Shown one piece after another: positions 32,231-39,776 of a stretch of 39,776 bases of DNA. Source of the stretch: JALYXS01 sp051003795 (GTDB lineage Bacteria; Acidobacteriota; Terriglobia; Bryobacterales; Bryobacteraceae). The stretch lies in NCBI GenBank assembly GCA_051003795.1, contig JBPCKZ010000146.1:1-39776 (forward strand), given 5' to 3'. Numbering within the stretch: the first letter of the stretch is position 1; every line of letters starts with the position of its first letter. The notes below the pieces were generated by a model. It ran no database searches, had not been told where the DNA came from, and saw nothing but the letters and a program-made list of their open reading frames with translations. Both the position numbers and the translations under genes were made by a program.

Positions 32231-32616
32231 GAATTCTTCAAATGGCCTTGTGCCGCTTCAAGAGCGTCCACGCGGGCGCGCAGCAGCCGCAATTCCCGGT
32301 CTTGTTCTTCACGCGAGGAAAGCAGCGCGTCATACATCGCCCGCAGCGCTGAATCGCGAAGGTGAAATGCGCGCGGAATCCACCACAACAAGCGGCCGCT
32401 CAACCCGAAAACGATCCCGCCGAATCTCCCTCGCCAGGTCGGGGGACATGGCGGCAAGATCCCGCCGCCGTCCTCAATCTCCGCTATCGTCCGCCCCAAG
32501 CCGGATCGATCCAGTTCCGCATGCACTTTGAAATCCGCCAATATCGATCCGTAATCCGGGACCGTTTCTCCCGCAGCAATTCGTGCTTCCACCCGGCGCC
32601 TAGCCGCATCCAACAA
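32227..32616 (-). CDS. Small coiled-coil protein coupled to glycosyltransferase
   Basis: The frame opens with tandem TTG codons at 32616 and gives up to 129 residues; no ATG is available near the start and a GTG a few codons later is possible, so the N-terminus is uncertain. The protein has an N-terminal helix (LDAARRRVEARIAAG), a Gly/Pro segment with PPCPPTWRGRFGG, an aromatic-hydrophobic block RLLWWIPRAFHLRD, and a C-terminal coiled coil (SREEQDRELRLLRARVDALE). It mirrors the 123-residue protein at 24871 and, like it, overlaps the following glycosyltransferase by 4 bases. Function unknown; a partner or membrane adaptor of the transferase is inferred. Confidence 0.65.
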   Translation of the reverse strand: MLDAARRRVEARIAAGETVPDYGSILADFKVHAELDRSGLGRTIAEIEDGGGILPPCPPTWRGRFGGIVFGLSGRLLWWIPRAFHLRDSALRAMYDALLSSREEQDRELRLLRARVDALEAAQGHLKNS

Positions 32617-32745
32617 GTTGTCGGTCGTAAACTTCCGCCTCGTGTGCTAAAACACAGACAAGCCCATTTTATCCGCACGCGAGCCGCCAGCGAGTGAATC
32701 GATGAAACACGCGCCATTGCCGCATTTCGAGGTCTCCTTTAATTC

Positions 32746-35700
32746 ATGTGGATAGTCCGGCTTGCCCTACGCCGTCCCTATACGTTCATCGTGATGTCGG
32801 CGCTCATCGTGATTCTGGGTGTCGCGGCCATCCTGAAGATGCCGACGGACATTTTCCCGAATATCGATATACCCGTGGTGAGCGTCATCTGGTCGTACAA
32901 CGGCGTCTCTCCGGACGAGATGGCGTCGCGAATCACGACGGTCTCCGAGCGCGCGATGACGACCGTCGTGAACGATATCGAGCACATGGAATCGCAGTCC
33001 TACAACGGCGTGAGCGTAATCAAGTTGTATTTTCAGCCCAGCGTCAAAGTGGAACTTGCGATCGCTCAAATCACATCTCTATCGCAGACCATTCTGCGCG
33101 TGTTGCCTCCCGGAATCTTCGCGCCCGGAATCGTCAAGTACAATGCCGCGAGCGTTCCCATCCTGCAGCTCAGCGTCAACAGCAAGAGTTTGACCGAGCA
33201 GCAGCTTTACGATTACGGGACGAACTTCATCCGCACGCAGCTCGCCACGGTACAAGGCGCGTCCGTGCCGCTTCCATATGGCGGCAAGCCGCGCCAGATC
33301 ATGGTAGATCTCGATCCCGAAGCGCTTTATGCCAAGCACCTTTCGGCGACGGACGTCTCGAACGCCATCAATGCCCAGAATCTGATTCTGCCGGCCGGAA
33401 CGGCGAAAGTAGGCGACCGCGAATATCTGGTCCGGCTGAACAGCAGCCCACAGCTTGTTTCGGCCATGAACGATCTTCCGATCAAGACGGTGAACGGCGC
33501 GACCGTCTACATCAAGGACGTCGCGCAGGTGAGGGACGGGTTCGCCGTGCAGGCCAATGTCGTGCGGCAAAATGGCGGGCGGTCCACGCTGTTGACGGTT
33601 CTCAAGAGCGGCAATGCTTCCACGCTGGATATCGTCAAGAAAGTGAAGGAAGCGCTGCCGCGCATCCTGGCCGGCTTGCCGCCTGAATTGAGCGTGACGC
33701 CTTTGTTCGACCAGTCGATCTTCGTAAGGGAAGCGATTACCGGCGTGGTGCGGGAAGGCGTGATCGCGGCCGTGCTGACGGGCCTGATGATCCTGCTGTT
33801 TCTCGGAAGCTGGCGCAGCACATTGATCGTCTGCATTTCCATTCCCCTTTCGATCCTGACCTCGCTGATCGTGATGAGCCTGTTCGGCGAAACGCTAAAC
33901 GTCATGACGCTCGGCGGCCTCGCCCTGGCGGTGGGAATTCTGGTTGACGATGCCACCGTGGAGATCGAAAACGTGCACCGCAACATGGCGCAACGAAAGC
34001 CGATCACGCGCGCGATCCTCGATGGAGCGCAGCAAATTGCCGTGCCCGCTTTCGTTTCCACGCTGGCGATTTCGATCGTGTTCGTTCCCGTCCTGCTGCT
34101 CACGGGCGCCGCGAAATATTTGTTCACTCCGCTCGCGATGGCCGTCGTGTTCGCGATGATGGCATCCTATTTCCTCTCGCGGACGCTGGTCCCCACCATG
34201 GTGCATTATCTTCTGCGGAGCGAGATCGAGGTCTACGCCCAGGGCGAGGAGGAGCACGCGGCGGCGGGTTCGACGGGAATAATTTGGCGGATTCACCACG
34301 GCTTCAACCGCCAATTTGAAAAAATCCGGAATCGTTACAAGAGCGCGCTCTCGTGGAGTCTCGATCGTCGAGGATTGGTCGCAAGCCTCTTCGGCGTCTT
34401 TTGCCTGGGGTCGATCGCTCTGGGCATGCTCGTCGGCGAAGATTTTTTTCCTTACATCGATTCCGGCCAGATGCGATTGCACGTCCGCACACCCCAGGGG
34501 ACGCGTATTGAGGATGCCGAGCAGATGTTCGGCCGTGTCGAGGAAGAGATCAAGCGGCAAATTCCACGCGACGAGCTGTTTACGATTCTCGACAACATCG
34601 GGCTGCCAAGCGGCGGCATTAATCTGGCATTCAGCGACAGCGCCTCGATCGGAACCGGCGATGGCGAGATTCTGATCGCGCTGAACAAGAAGCATGGGCC
34701 TACCCAGGAATACACGCGCAAGCTGCGCAATGTGCTTCGGCCAAAATTCCCCGACCTTACATTCTTTTTTCAGCCGGCGAACATCACCAACCAGATTTTG
34801 AATTTCGGCCTGCCCGCTCCGATCGACATTCAGGTTGTCGGCCGCGATGCGAAAAACAATTACAAGGTAGCCAAGGAGATTGAGCGACGCGTGTCGCTGA
34901 TTCCGGGCGCCGTCGATGTCCACATCCATCAGGAAATCGATTACCCGGAGATCCGCGTGAATGTCGACCGCACCAAAGCGGATCAGGTCGGCATCACGCA
35001 GCGCGATGTTGCGAACAGCTTGCTGATTTCATTGAGCTCGAGCGGTCAGACCGCCCCGAACCAGTGGCTGAATCCGGCGAACGGCGTGAACTACCAAGTC
35101 GCGGTGCAAACTCCGCAATACCGCATCGATACGTTCGATGCGCTGCAGCGCACTCCCATCTCGTCGGCGACGGGCGGCAACACGCAACTGCTCAGCAATC
35201 TTGCAACGCTCGGCCGCGGCACGTCCACCGCCGTGGTGAATCACTACAACGTTCAACCCGTCTTCGATGTGTATGCGAACGTGGATGAGCGCGATCTGGG
35301 CGGTGTCGCGGGCGAAATACGGAAAATCATGAAAGATGTAACGCCGCATCTGCCCAAAGCCGCCTTTCTGGAATTACGGGGTCAGGTGGAAACCATGCGG
35401 TCGTCGTTTGTGCGGCTTGGAATCGGATTGATCTTCGCGATCGTGCTGGTCTACATGCTCATCGTGGTGAATTTCCAATCGTGGCTCGATCCTTTTATTA
35501 TTTTGCTCGCGCTTCCCGGCGCGCTCTCGGGTATTATCTGGATGCTGTTCGTCACGCAGACGACGTTTAATGTGCCGTCGTTAATGGGCGCGATCATGTG
35601 CATCGGCGTGGCGACCGCGAATAGCATTCTGGTGGTGACTTTCGCCAACGATGAGCGTATGGAGGGCAAGAACGCAATAGAGGCGGCGTTGTCGGCGGGT

Positions 35701-35973
35701 TACACGCGCATCCGGCCGGTCACGATGACGGCGCTCGCCATGATCATCGGCATGACGCCGATGGCGCTGGGGTTGGGCGAAGGCGGCGAGCAAAATGCGC
35801 CGCTTGGCCGCGCGGTAATCGGCGGATTGGTAGTGGCCACCTTCGCGACTTTGTTTTTCGTGCCGATCGCATACAGTTATCTCCGCAAAACGGCGCCCGT
35901 CGACATGGACCGGCAGATTGATGAAGAAGCTCATGCCCCGAACACCGGGAACGGCCCCCGCTTCAATGCCTGA
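32746..35973 (+). CDS. RND-family multidrug efflux transporter (HAE1 type)
   Basis: The 1075-residue inner-membrane pump has the AcrB plan: a first helix (RPYTFIVMSALIVILGV), the PTDIFPNIDIPVV start of the porter domain, helices 2-6 from about 340 on (VREGVIAAVLTGLMILLFLG), a second cytoplasm-facing repeat from about 535, and a last helix block ending LFFVPIAYSYLRK. The proton-relay aspartates are Asp401 and Asp402 in GILVDDATVEIENV. The helix-10 lysine of AcrB (Lys940) appears to be Asn968 in VVTFANDERM, while RPVTMTALA is kept. It is the first gene of the order pump, adaptor, outer-membrane channel. Substrates may be drugs, solvents or lipids. Confidence 0.95.
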   Translation: MWIVRLALRRPYTFIVMSALIVILGVAAILKMPTDIFPNIDIPVVSVIWSYNGVSPDEMASRITTVSERAMTTVVNDIEHMESQSYNGVSVIKLYFQPSVKVELAIAQITSLSQTILRVLPPGIFAPGIVKYNAASVPILQLSVNSKSLTEQQLYDYGTNFIRTQLATVQGASVPLPYGGKPRQIMVDLDPEALYAKHLSATDVSNAINAQNLILPAGTAKVGDREYLVRLNSSPQLVSAMNDLPIKTVNGATVYIKDVAQVRDGFAVQANVVRQNGGRSTLLTVLKSGNASTLDIVKKVKEALPRILAGLPPELSVTPLFDQSIFVREAITGVVREGVIAAVLTGLMILLFLGSWRSTLIVCISIPLSILTSLIVMSLFGETLNVMTLGGLALAVGILVDDATVEIENVHRNMAQRKPITRAILDGAQQIAVPAFVSTLAISIVFVPVLLLTGAAKYLFTPLAMAVVFAMMASYFLSRTLVPTMVHYLLRSEIEVYAQGEEEHAAAGSTGIIWRIHHGFNRQFEKIRNRYKSALSWSLDRRGLVASLFGVFCLGSIALGMLVGEDFFPYIDSGQMRLHVRTPQGTRIEDAEQMFGRVEEEIKRQIPRDELFTILDNIGLPSGGINLAFSDSASIGTGDGEILIALNKKHGPTQEYTRKLRNVLRPKFPDLTFFFQPANITNQILNFGLPAPIDIQVVGRDAKNNYKVAKEIERRVSLIPGAVDVHIHQEIDYPEIRVNVDRTKADQVGITQRDVANSLLISLSSSGQTAPNQWLNPANGVNYQVAVQTPQYRIDTFDALQRTPISSATGGNTQLLSNLATLGRGTSTAVVNHYNVQPVFDVYANVDERDLGGVAGEIRKIMKDVTPHLPKAAFLELRGQVETMRSSFVRLGIGLIFAIVLVYMLIVVNFQSWLDPFIILLALPGALSGIIWMLFVTQTTFNVPSLMGAIMCIGVATANSILVVTFANDERMEGKNAIEAALSAGYTRIRPVTMTALAMIIGMTPMALGLGEGGEQNAPLGRAVIGGLVVATFATLFFVPIAYSYLRKTAPVDMDRQIDEEAHAPNTGNGPRFNA

Positions 35974-37363
35974 AGAACTAGCGTCAAACAAGCTTCTCGA
36001 AACCGGTCCGGAGCCGAAGCTGCTGGATGCGCCGCGGCCTGCTTCCAAGCGCGCGCCTTGGCTGATCGGTCTCGGACTACTCTTGTTGGTGGGTCTTCTC
36101 TTCCTGGCAGGCTATCTGCCGCGCCGTAATCGCGGGGAAAAGATCGACGCCGAAGCACAGCAGGAAGAAGAGAATCTGCCCATCGTGAATGTCACGAAAG
36201 TGAAACGCTCGGTCCCGGTCAGCGAATTGATTCTCCCCGGCAACATCACGCCGCTCACCGAAGCGTACATTTACGCGCGCGCTTCGGGATACGTGAAAAG
36301 GCGCTTCGTCGACATCGGCGATCGGGTTCGCGCGGGCCAGTTGCTCGCGGAGATCGATTCACCCGAACTCGCGCAACAGGTGCAACAAGCGCGCGCCGGC
36401 CTCGGCCAATCGCGAGCGCAACTGGGCCAGACACAGGCGGCGCTCGGACAGGCGCGGTCGCAGCTGAAGCTTGCCGCCGTCACGCTCGAGCGTTGGAACG
36501 TGCTGGTGGGGCGAGGCGTGTTATCCAAACAGGAAGGCGATCAGAAACAAGCGGATTACGAGAACGCCGAAGCGAACGTCCGCGCCGCGGAGGCGGACGT
36601 GAAAGCGGCTCAGGACAATGTGGGCGCGAGCGAGGCCAATCTGAACCGCTTGATCGAGATGCAAGGTTTTACCAACGTGCGCGCGCCTTTCGCGGGCGTG
36701 ATTACGGCGCGCAACATCGATACCGGCGCGCTCATTTCGGCTAGCGGCGCGGGGCAAGGCAACTCGGCCGGGGGCACGGCGGCATCGAGCGCCAACGGCT
36801 CCCAGAACAGCGAGATGTTCCGGATCGCGCAGATCGGCACTTTGCGAATCATGGTGAACGTGCCACAGAGCAACGCGCCAGCTATCCATCTCGGCCAGCA
36901 AGCCGACATCATGCTGCAAGAATATTCGAGGCGTAAGTTCGCGGGGCACGTGACGCGAACCGCGAGTTCGCTCGATCAGAACTCGAGGACCATGCTGACC
37001 GAGGTGCAAGTGGCGAATCCCGATCGCTTACTGTTGCCCGGCATGTACTCGCAGGTCCGGTTCACGAGCACGCGCGAGAACCCGCCGCTGCTGATTCCAG
37101 GAGACAGCCTGGTTACCCGCGGCAGCGGTCCGCAGGTCGCGATTCTCTTACCGGGAAATAAGGTGCATTATCAATCCGTGGATATTGGACGGGATTACGG
37201 GACGGATATTGAAGTCTCGAGCGGCTTGCAGGGAACCGAGTACGTAATCGTGAATCCCAGCGACGACGCCAAGGAAGGCGCCACGGTGAGACCGGCCAAG
37301 GCGATTTTGCCGCCAGGGGCGAAGGCCGCTCCGCCGGCTAAAAATTCGCGCCCCAAAAAATAG
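35966..37363 (+). CDS. Periplasmic adaptor (membrane fusion protein) of the RND pump
   Basis: The adaptor joins the inner-membrane pump to the outer-membrane channel. From ATG at 35966 it has 465 residues, with a membrane anchor (WLIGLGLLLLVGLLFLAGYL), a beta-barrel/lipoyl half (SELILPGNITPLTEAYIYAR, GYVKRRFVDIGDRVRAGQLL, AEIDSPELAQQV), a long glutamine/alanine-rich coiled-coil hairpin, and the second lipoyl half (NVRAPFAGVITARNIDTGAL). A Gly/Ser/Ala-rich insert (SASGAGQGNSAGGTAASSAN) follows the second lipoyl half. The C-terminus is proline/lysine-rich. The start overlaps the pump gene by 8 bases; in-frame ATGs at 35921 and 35933 would overlap more. Confidence 0.93.
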   Translation: MPEELASNKLLETGPEPKLLDAPRPASKRAPWLIGLGLLLLVGLLFLAGYLPRRNRGEKIDAEAQQEEENLPIVNVTKVKRSVPVSELILPGNITPLTEAYIYARASGYVKRRFVDIGDRVRAGQLLAEIDSPELAQQVQQARAGLGQSRAQLGQTQAALGQARSQLKLAAVTLERWNVLVGRGVLSKQEGDQKQADYENAEANVRAAEADVKAAQDNVGASEANLNRLIEMQGFTNVRAPFAGVITARNIDTGALISASGAGQGNSAGGTAASSANGSQNSEMFRIAQIGTLRIMVNVPQSNAPAIHLGQQADIMLQEYSRRKFAGHVTRTASSLDQNSRTMLTEVQVANPDRLLLPGMYSQVRFTSTRENPPLLIPGDSLVTRGSGPQVAILLPGNKVHYQSVDIGRDYGTDIEVSSGLQGTEYVIVNPSDDAKEGATVRPAKAILPPGAKAAPPAKNSRPKK

Positions 37364-37371
37364 ATTCCAGA

Positions 37372-39339
37372 ATGCGAACGATACCGATTTTTCTCTTGGC
37401 CGCCATCCAAATTTGCGCCGCCGCGCCCCAGGTTTCGGGCGAGGACCAAACGCCTCGCATCGATCTGAACGAACGCGGGCGGTTTATCGACCGGTTGACT
37501 TTTCCCTATCGCGCCAGGGTGGTTGCCCCTGTCGAATTTCGGAATTCCAGCCGCATCGACCGGCTGATTCGGGGCGGCCAGTTGTATCTTTCCCTGCAGG
37601 ATGCCATCGCGCTCGCCATTGAGAACAATCTGGACATTGAGTTGCAACGCTTCGGACCGCGCATCGCCGAGTCCGATACATTGCGCGCCAAAGGCGGCGG
37701 CCTCTTGCGCGGCATCCCGCTGACGCTGCGCGAGCTTCCCGCGGGAGTGGGCGGCCCGGGCAGCCCCTTGCTGACCACTGTTGGCGGGATTACACCCATC
37801 ACTTCCGTGCCTACGAATTCGGCCGACCTCGCAACCATTACGGAGCAGCCGAGCGATCTCTCGATCGTGAGTACTTTTCCGCTCGCTACCGGTCCGCGGA
37901 TTCCCTCCTTCGATCCGGCGATCGTGGGCCAACTCAACTGGTCGCATCAGTCGACTCCACAGACCAGTTCGTTCGTGACTGGGACGAACTCGCTCATCGG
38001 CAATACTTTGCTCGGCAACCTCGGGCTGCAACAAGGTTTCGCGAGCGGGACGGCATTCAACCTCGGGTTTAACGGCAACCGCTTGGATCAAAACGCCACG
38101 CGACCGGATTACAACCCATACACGAGCGCCAATCTTGGCCTGACCGTGACGCAGCCGCTATTGCAGGGATTCGGCTTCGCGGTGAACCGCCGGTTCATTC
38201 GCATCGCGGCGAACAATGAGCGGATCACGGATTATGTTTTCCGGCAGCAGCTCATCGATACGCTGTCGTCCGTGATTCGGCTTTACTGGGATCTGGTGAG
38301 CCTCAATGAGGACGTGCGCGTGAAGCGCGAATCTTTGGCGTTGGCGCGGAAGCTGCTCGAAGATAATCAATCGCAAGTTGACGTGGGGACGTTGGCCGCG
38401 ATCGAGGTCAAGCGCGCTCGCGCGGAAGTAGCCCGCAGCCGCCAGGATTTGACCAATTCGGAAGGCTTGGTGGATCAGCAGGAGTTGATTCTGAAAAACA
38501 TCTTGACGCGCCGCGGCGGCTCGGACCCTCTGGTGGCGAGCGCCCGCGTCGTGCCGCTCGATCGCATTGAGCTTCCCGAGCATGAGCCGGTGCAACCCAT
38601 GCAGGATCTGATTGCCGAGGCTTTCCGCAGCCGCCCCGATCTCACGCAGGCCCGCATTCAGATCGATAATTCCGAGATCGGCTTGAAGGGATCGAAGAAC
38701 GCGCTTTTGCCCGAGCTGGACCTGGTCGGAAGTTTGCAGAATAATGCACTATCCGGGCAGCCGAGCACGGTGCAGTCTTCCGCCGTTACCACTACGCCGT
38801 TCGTGCGAAACCCGGACCCGTTTTACGTAGGCGGCTTTGGCAACGCGCTGTCGCAAATCTTCAGCCGCAATTTTCCGAATTACGGAATTGGTTTGCAGCT
38901 AACGATTCCGTTGCGCAATCGCGTGGCGCAAGCCGACGTAATCCGCGACGAGTTGCAGCTCCGTCAAACGCAAGTGCGATTGCAGCAGCTTGAGAATCAG
39001 GTGAAATTGGAAGTGGGAAATGCGCTGCTCGTGTCGCAGCGCGCGCGGGCGGGATACGATGCCGCGGTCGAAACGCGCCAGCTTCAGGAGGAGGCGCTCG
39101 ACGCGGAGCGGCAGCGCTTTGGCGTGGGAGCCTCCACTACGTTCCTGGTAATTCAGTATCAGCGCGATCTGGCGCAAGCGCGATCCACCGAAGTTGCGTC
39201 GCAAGGCACCTACGCGAAAGCTCGCGCCGCCCTCGAACGGGCAACCGGCCTGACGCTTCGCAATAATAACGTGCTGATCGAAGAAGCCTATCGCGGGCAA
39301 GTGTCGCGCGCGCCGAGCGCGATTCCGGTCCAACCCTGA
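37372..39339 (+). CDS. TolC-like outer-membrane efflux channel
   Basis: The 655-residue protein begins with a signal peptide (MRTIPIFLLAAIQICAAAPQ). Two outer-membrane efflux repeats are visible: QLYLSLQDAIALAIENNLDI with LGLTVTQPLLQGFGFAVNRR and long helices (LYWDLVSLNEDVRVKRESLA, LLEDNQSQVDVGTLAAIEVK), then DLIAEAFRSRPDLTQARIQI, LPELDLVGSLQNN, IGLQLTIPLRNRVAQADVIR and the closing helix with QYQRDLAQARS. It is longer than classical TolC because of an N-terminal part of about 50 residues and a Gly/Thr/Ser-rich insert at about 110-200. It starts 8 bases after the adaptor, completing the tripartite pump operon. Confidence 0.93.
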   Translation: MRTIPIFLLAAIQICAAAPQVSGEDQTPRIDLNERGRFIDRLTFPYRARVVAPVEFRNSSRIDRLIRGGQLYLSLQDAIALAIENNLDIELQRFGPRIAESDTLRAKGGGLLRGIPLTLRELPAGVGGPGSPLLTTVGGITPITSVPTNSADLATITEQPSDLSIVSTFPLATGPRIPSFDPAIVGQLNWSHQSTPQTSSFVTGTNSLIGNTLLGNLGLQQGFASGTAFNLGFNGNRLDQNATRPDYNPYTSANLGLTVTQPLLQGFGFAVNRRFIRIAANNERITDYVFRQQLIDTLSSVIRLYWDLVSLNEDVRVKRESLALARKLLEDNQSQVDVGTLAAIEVKRARAEVARSRQDLTNSEGLVDQQELILKNILTRRGGSDPLVASARVVPLDRIELPEHEPVQPMQDLIAEAFRSRPDLTQARIQIDNSEIGLKGSKNALLPELDLVGSLQNNALSGQPSTVQSSAVTTTPFVRNPDPFYVGGFGNALSQIFSRNFPNYGIGLQLTIPLRNRVAQADVIRDELQLRQTQVRLQQLENQVKLEVGNALLVSQRARAGYDAAVETRQLQEEALDAERQRFGVGASTTFLVIQYQRDLAQARSTEVASQGTYAKARAALERATGLTLRNNNVLIEEAYRGQVSRAPSAIPVQP

Positions 39340-39353
39340 GAGCAGCAATCGAA

Positions 39354-39546
39354 ATGAACAGCATGAACGCTAGCGAGGCCCGCGAGAAGCTTGCGCTCGA
39401 AAGCCGTGCTGGTTAGGGAAGAAGACTGGAACTGCATTCGGGAAACCCTCTATCTTCTTTCCATCCCCGGCATTCCGGCAGATTTCCTCTTCACCAAACA
39501 GGCCAAAAAGACGCCCGCCGAATCGCATCCGCGGATAGCGCGATAA
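39354..39546 (+). pseudogene. Remnant of a YefM/YoeB-type toxin-antitoxin locus
   Basis: Three fragments follow each other out of register. Frame A from the ATGs at 39354/39363 reads MNASEAREKL, the usual start of YefM/Phd antitoxins, and stops at 39416. A second frame from about 39394 reads RSKAVLVREEDWNCIRETLY then LLSIPG, matching the middle of YefM antitoxins (AVLVSEEDW, ETLYLLSIPGM). In that same frame the text continues DFLFTKQAKK, which looks like the start of a YoeB toxin (VFTKQAQKD), and ends at TAA 39546. The YefM segment between the first two pieces and the region joining antitoxin end to toxin start are missing. No working toxin or antitoxin remains. Confidence 0.7.
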
Positions 39547-39645
39547 ATCTTTGTTGCTCGGATTCAGAGTCTCCCTTCGAACTAAACTAAGCAAAGACCC
39601 CTTCGTTCTCGTGATAGGATCTTTCCTACAAATTAGGGACGATAT
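39547..39645. other. Low-GC gap between the broken toxin-antitoxin locus and the IS end
   Basis: About 100 bases of clearly lower GC than the surrounding genes, with no open frame, hairpin or promoter that I can support. It separates the toxin-antitoxin remnant from the insertion sequence and is probably decayed or transferred DNA. Confidence 0.5.
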
Positions 39646-39657
39646 GCCAACCTCGGC

Positions 39658-39700
39658 GGTCACCCAAAACCGGCCATAGAGGGTCACTTCAAAACCGGCC
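39658..39700 (+). repeat. Direct repeats at the IS21-like end
   Basis: Two copies of GGTCAC-(C/T)-(C)-AAAACCGGCC, 18 and 19 bases long, begin 24 bases apart. Only one or two positions differ apart from a one-base length change. In IS21-family elements such multiple terminal repeats bind the transposase. Confidence 0.7.
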
Positions 39701-39759
39701 AACGATAAACCGCTGTCCAGGACGTTAACTTCTGACGCGAGGGCGCTACCCTCCGTCCT

Positions 39760-39776
39760 GTGAGTAACGTCTTGAA
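39760..39776 (+). CDS. istA: IS21-family transposase IstA, first codons only
   Basis: GTG at 39760 begins an open frame running off the window: GTG AGT AAC GTC TTG AA, that is MSNVLK if the last codon is Lys. IstA proteins of this IS21 group commonly start with MSNVL. The assignment depends on this short match plus the preceding IS21-like repeats. A longer sequence to the right is needed to confirm the DDE domain. Confidence 0.6.

Larger units (their letters stand above)
39646..39776 (+). mobile_element. Left end of an IS21-family insertion sequence (partial)
   Basis: The right edge of the window holds two related sequences, GGTCACCCAAAACCGGCC (39658-39675) and GGTCACTTCAAAACCGGCC (39682-39700), spaced like the repeated transposase-binding sites of IS21-type ends. 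They are followed about 60 bases later by a start codon whose first residues fit IstA. The exact outer border is not certain; a TG at 39646 is one candidate, since IS21 ends usually begin with TG. The rest, including most of istA and istB, lies beyond the window. Confidence 0.65.

Noticed and set aside
32640..32655. TGTG-CTAAAA-CACA inverted repeat as an operator for the efflux operon
   Set aside because: The arms are only 4 bases, no regulator gene is next to it, and such repeats arise by chance.
39370..39702. A 110-codon minus-strand frame starting MAGFEVTLYGRFWVTAEV
   Set aside because: It begins inside the IS21-like terminal repeats and runs antisense through the toxin-antitoxin remnant. 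It is a false ORF created by the IS end.
1..39776. CRISPR array, tRNA or rRNA genes
   Set aside because: No regularly spaced direct repeats with unique spacers and no tRNA or rRNA sequence were seen on either strand by eye; a dedicated RNA-gene search was not possible.

Overview
The window is a gene-dense, GC-rich stretch of a bacterial chromosome, most likely from an Acidobacteriota member of the Solibacter/Bryobacter type. This rests on a secreted SBBP-repeat protein (4108-6792) ending in the acidobacterial TIGR03437-type C-terminal domain, on an Hfq of the divergent kind remembered from this phylum, and on a class II photolyase, NtrYX and bactofilin set. No rRNA, tRNA or CRISPR array was seen.

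Layout. (1) 1-80: three small palindromes sharing the core CACGAGTG. (2) 137-2777, minus: TPR protein, transketolase and an unlisted-size 56-residue ORF. (3) 2800-3680, plus: four-cysteine small protein and hotdog thioesterase, ending against hfq on the minus strand. (4) 4108-8707: large secreted beta-propeller protein, YVTN-type propeller, DUF4126 membrane protein, LEA-like small protein. (5) 8720-10593, minus: SGNH hydrolase and DUF3108 protein. (6) 10654-21173, plus: photolyase, TIGR01777 epimerase, trmFO, xerC, an AMP-ligase/ACP/acyltransferase fusion, ntrY and ntrX. (7) 21285-23107: bactofilin followed by a predicted pseudokinase with a SPOR domain. (8) 23085-32616: a SpoU methyltransferase, then a polysaccharide locus with glycosyltransferases, a 1219-residue triple glycosyltransferase, Wzm/Wzt exporter genes and, on the opposite strand, TPR, glycosyltransferase and coiled-coil genes. 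(9) 32746-39339: RND efflux pump, adaptor and outer-membrane channel. (10) 39354-39776: the wreck of a YefM/YoeB toxin-antitoxin locus and the left end of an IS21-family element with the first codons of istA.

How it fits together. Most co-directional neighbours overlap by exactly four bases (ATGA, GTGA or TTGA), pointing to translational coupling. The envelope is the main theme: surface-polysaccharide assembly and export, cytoskeleton and peptidoglycan-linked morphogenesis, phospholipid acyl recycling, efflux, and secreted propeller proteins. The points most worth a second look are the pseudokinase-SPOR protein coupled to bactofilin, the duplicated coiled-coil plus glycosyltransferase modules around Wzm/Wzt, the triple glycosyltransferase with its own C-terminal beta-rich domain beside a Wzt without one, the NtrX with a changed GAFTGA loop, and the collapsed toxin-antitoxin locus beside the insertion sequence. 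All calls come from reading the sequence; no database search was run.
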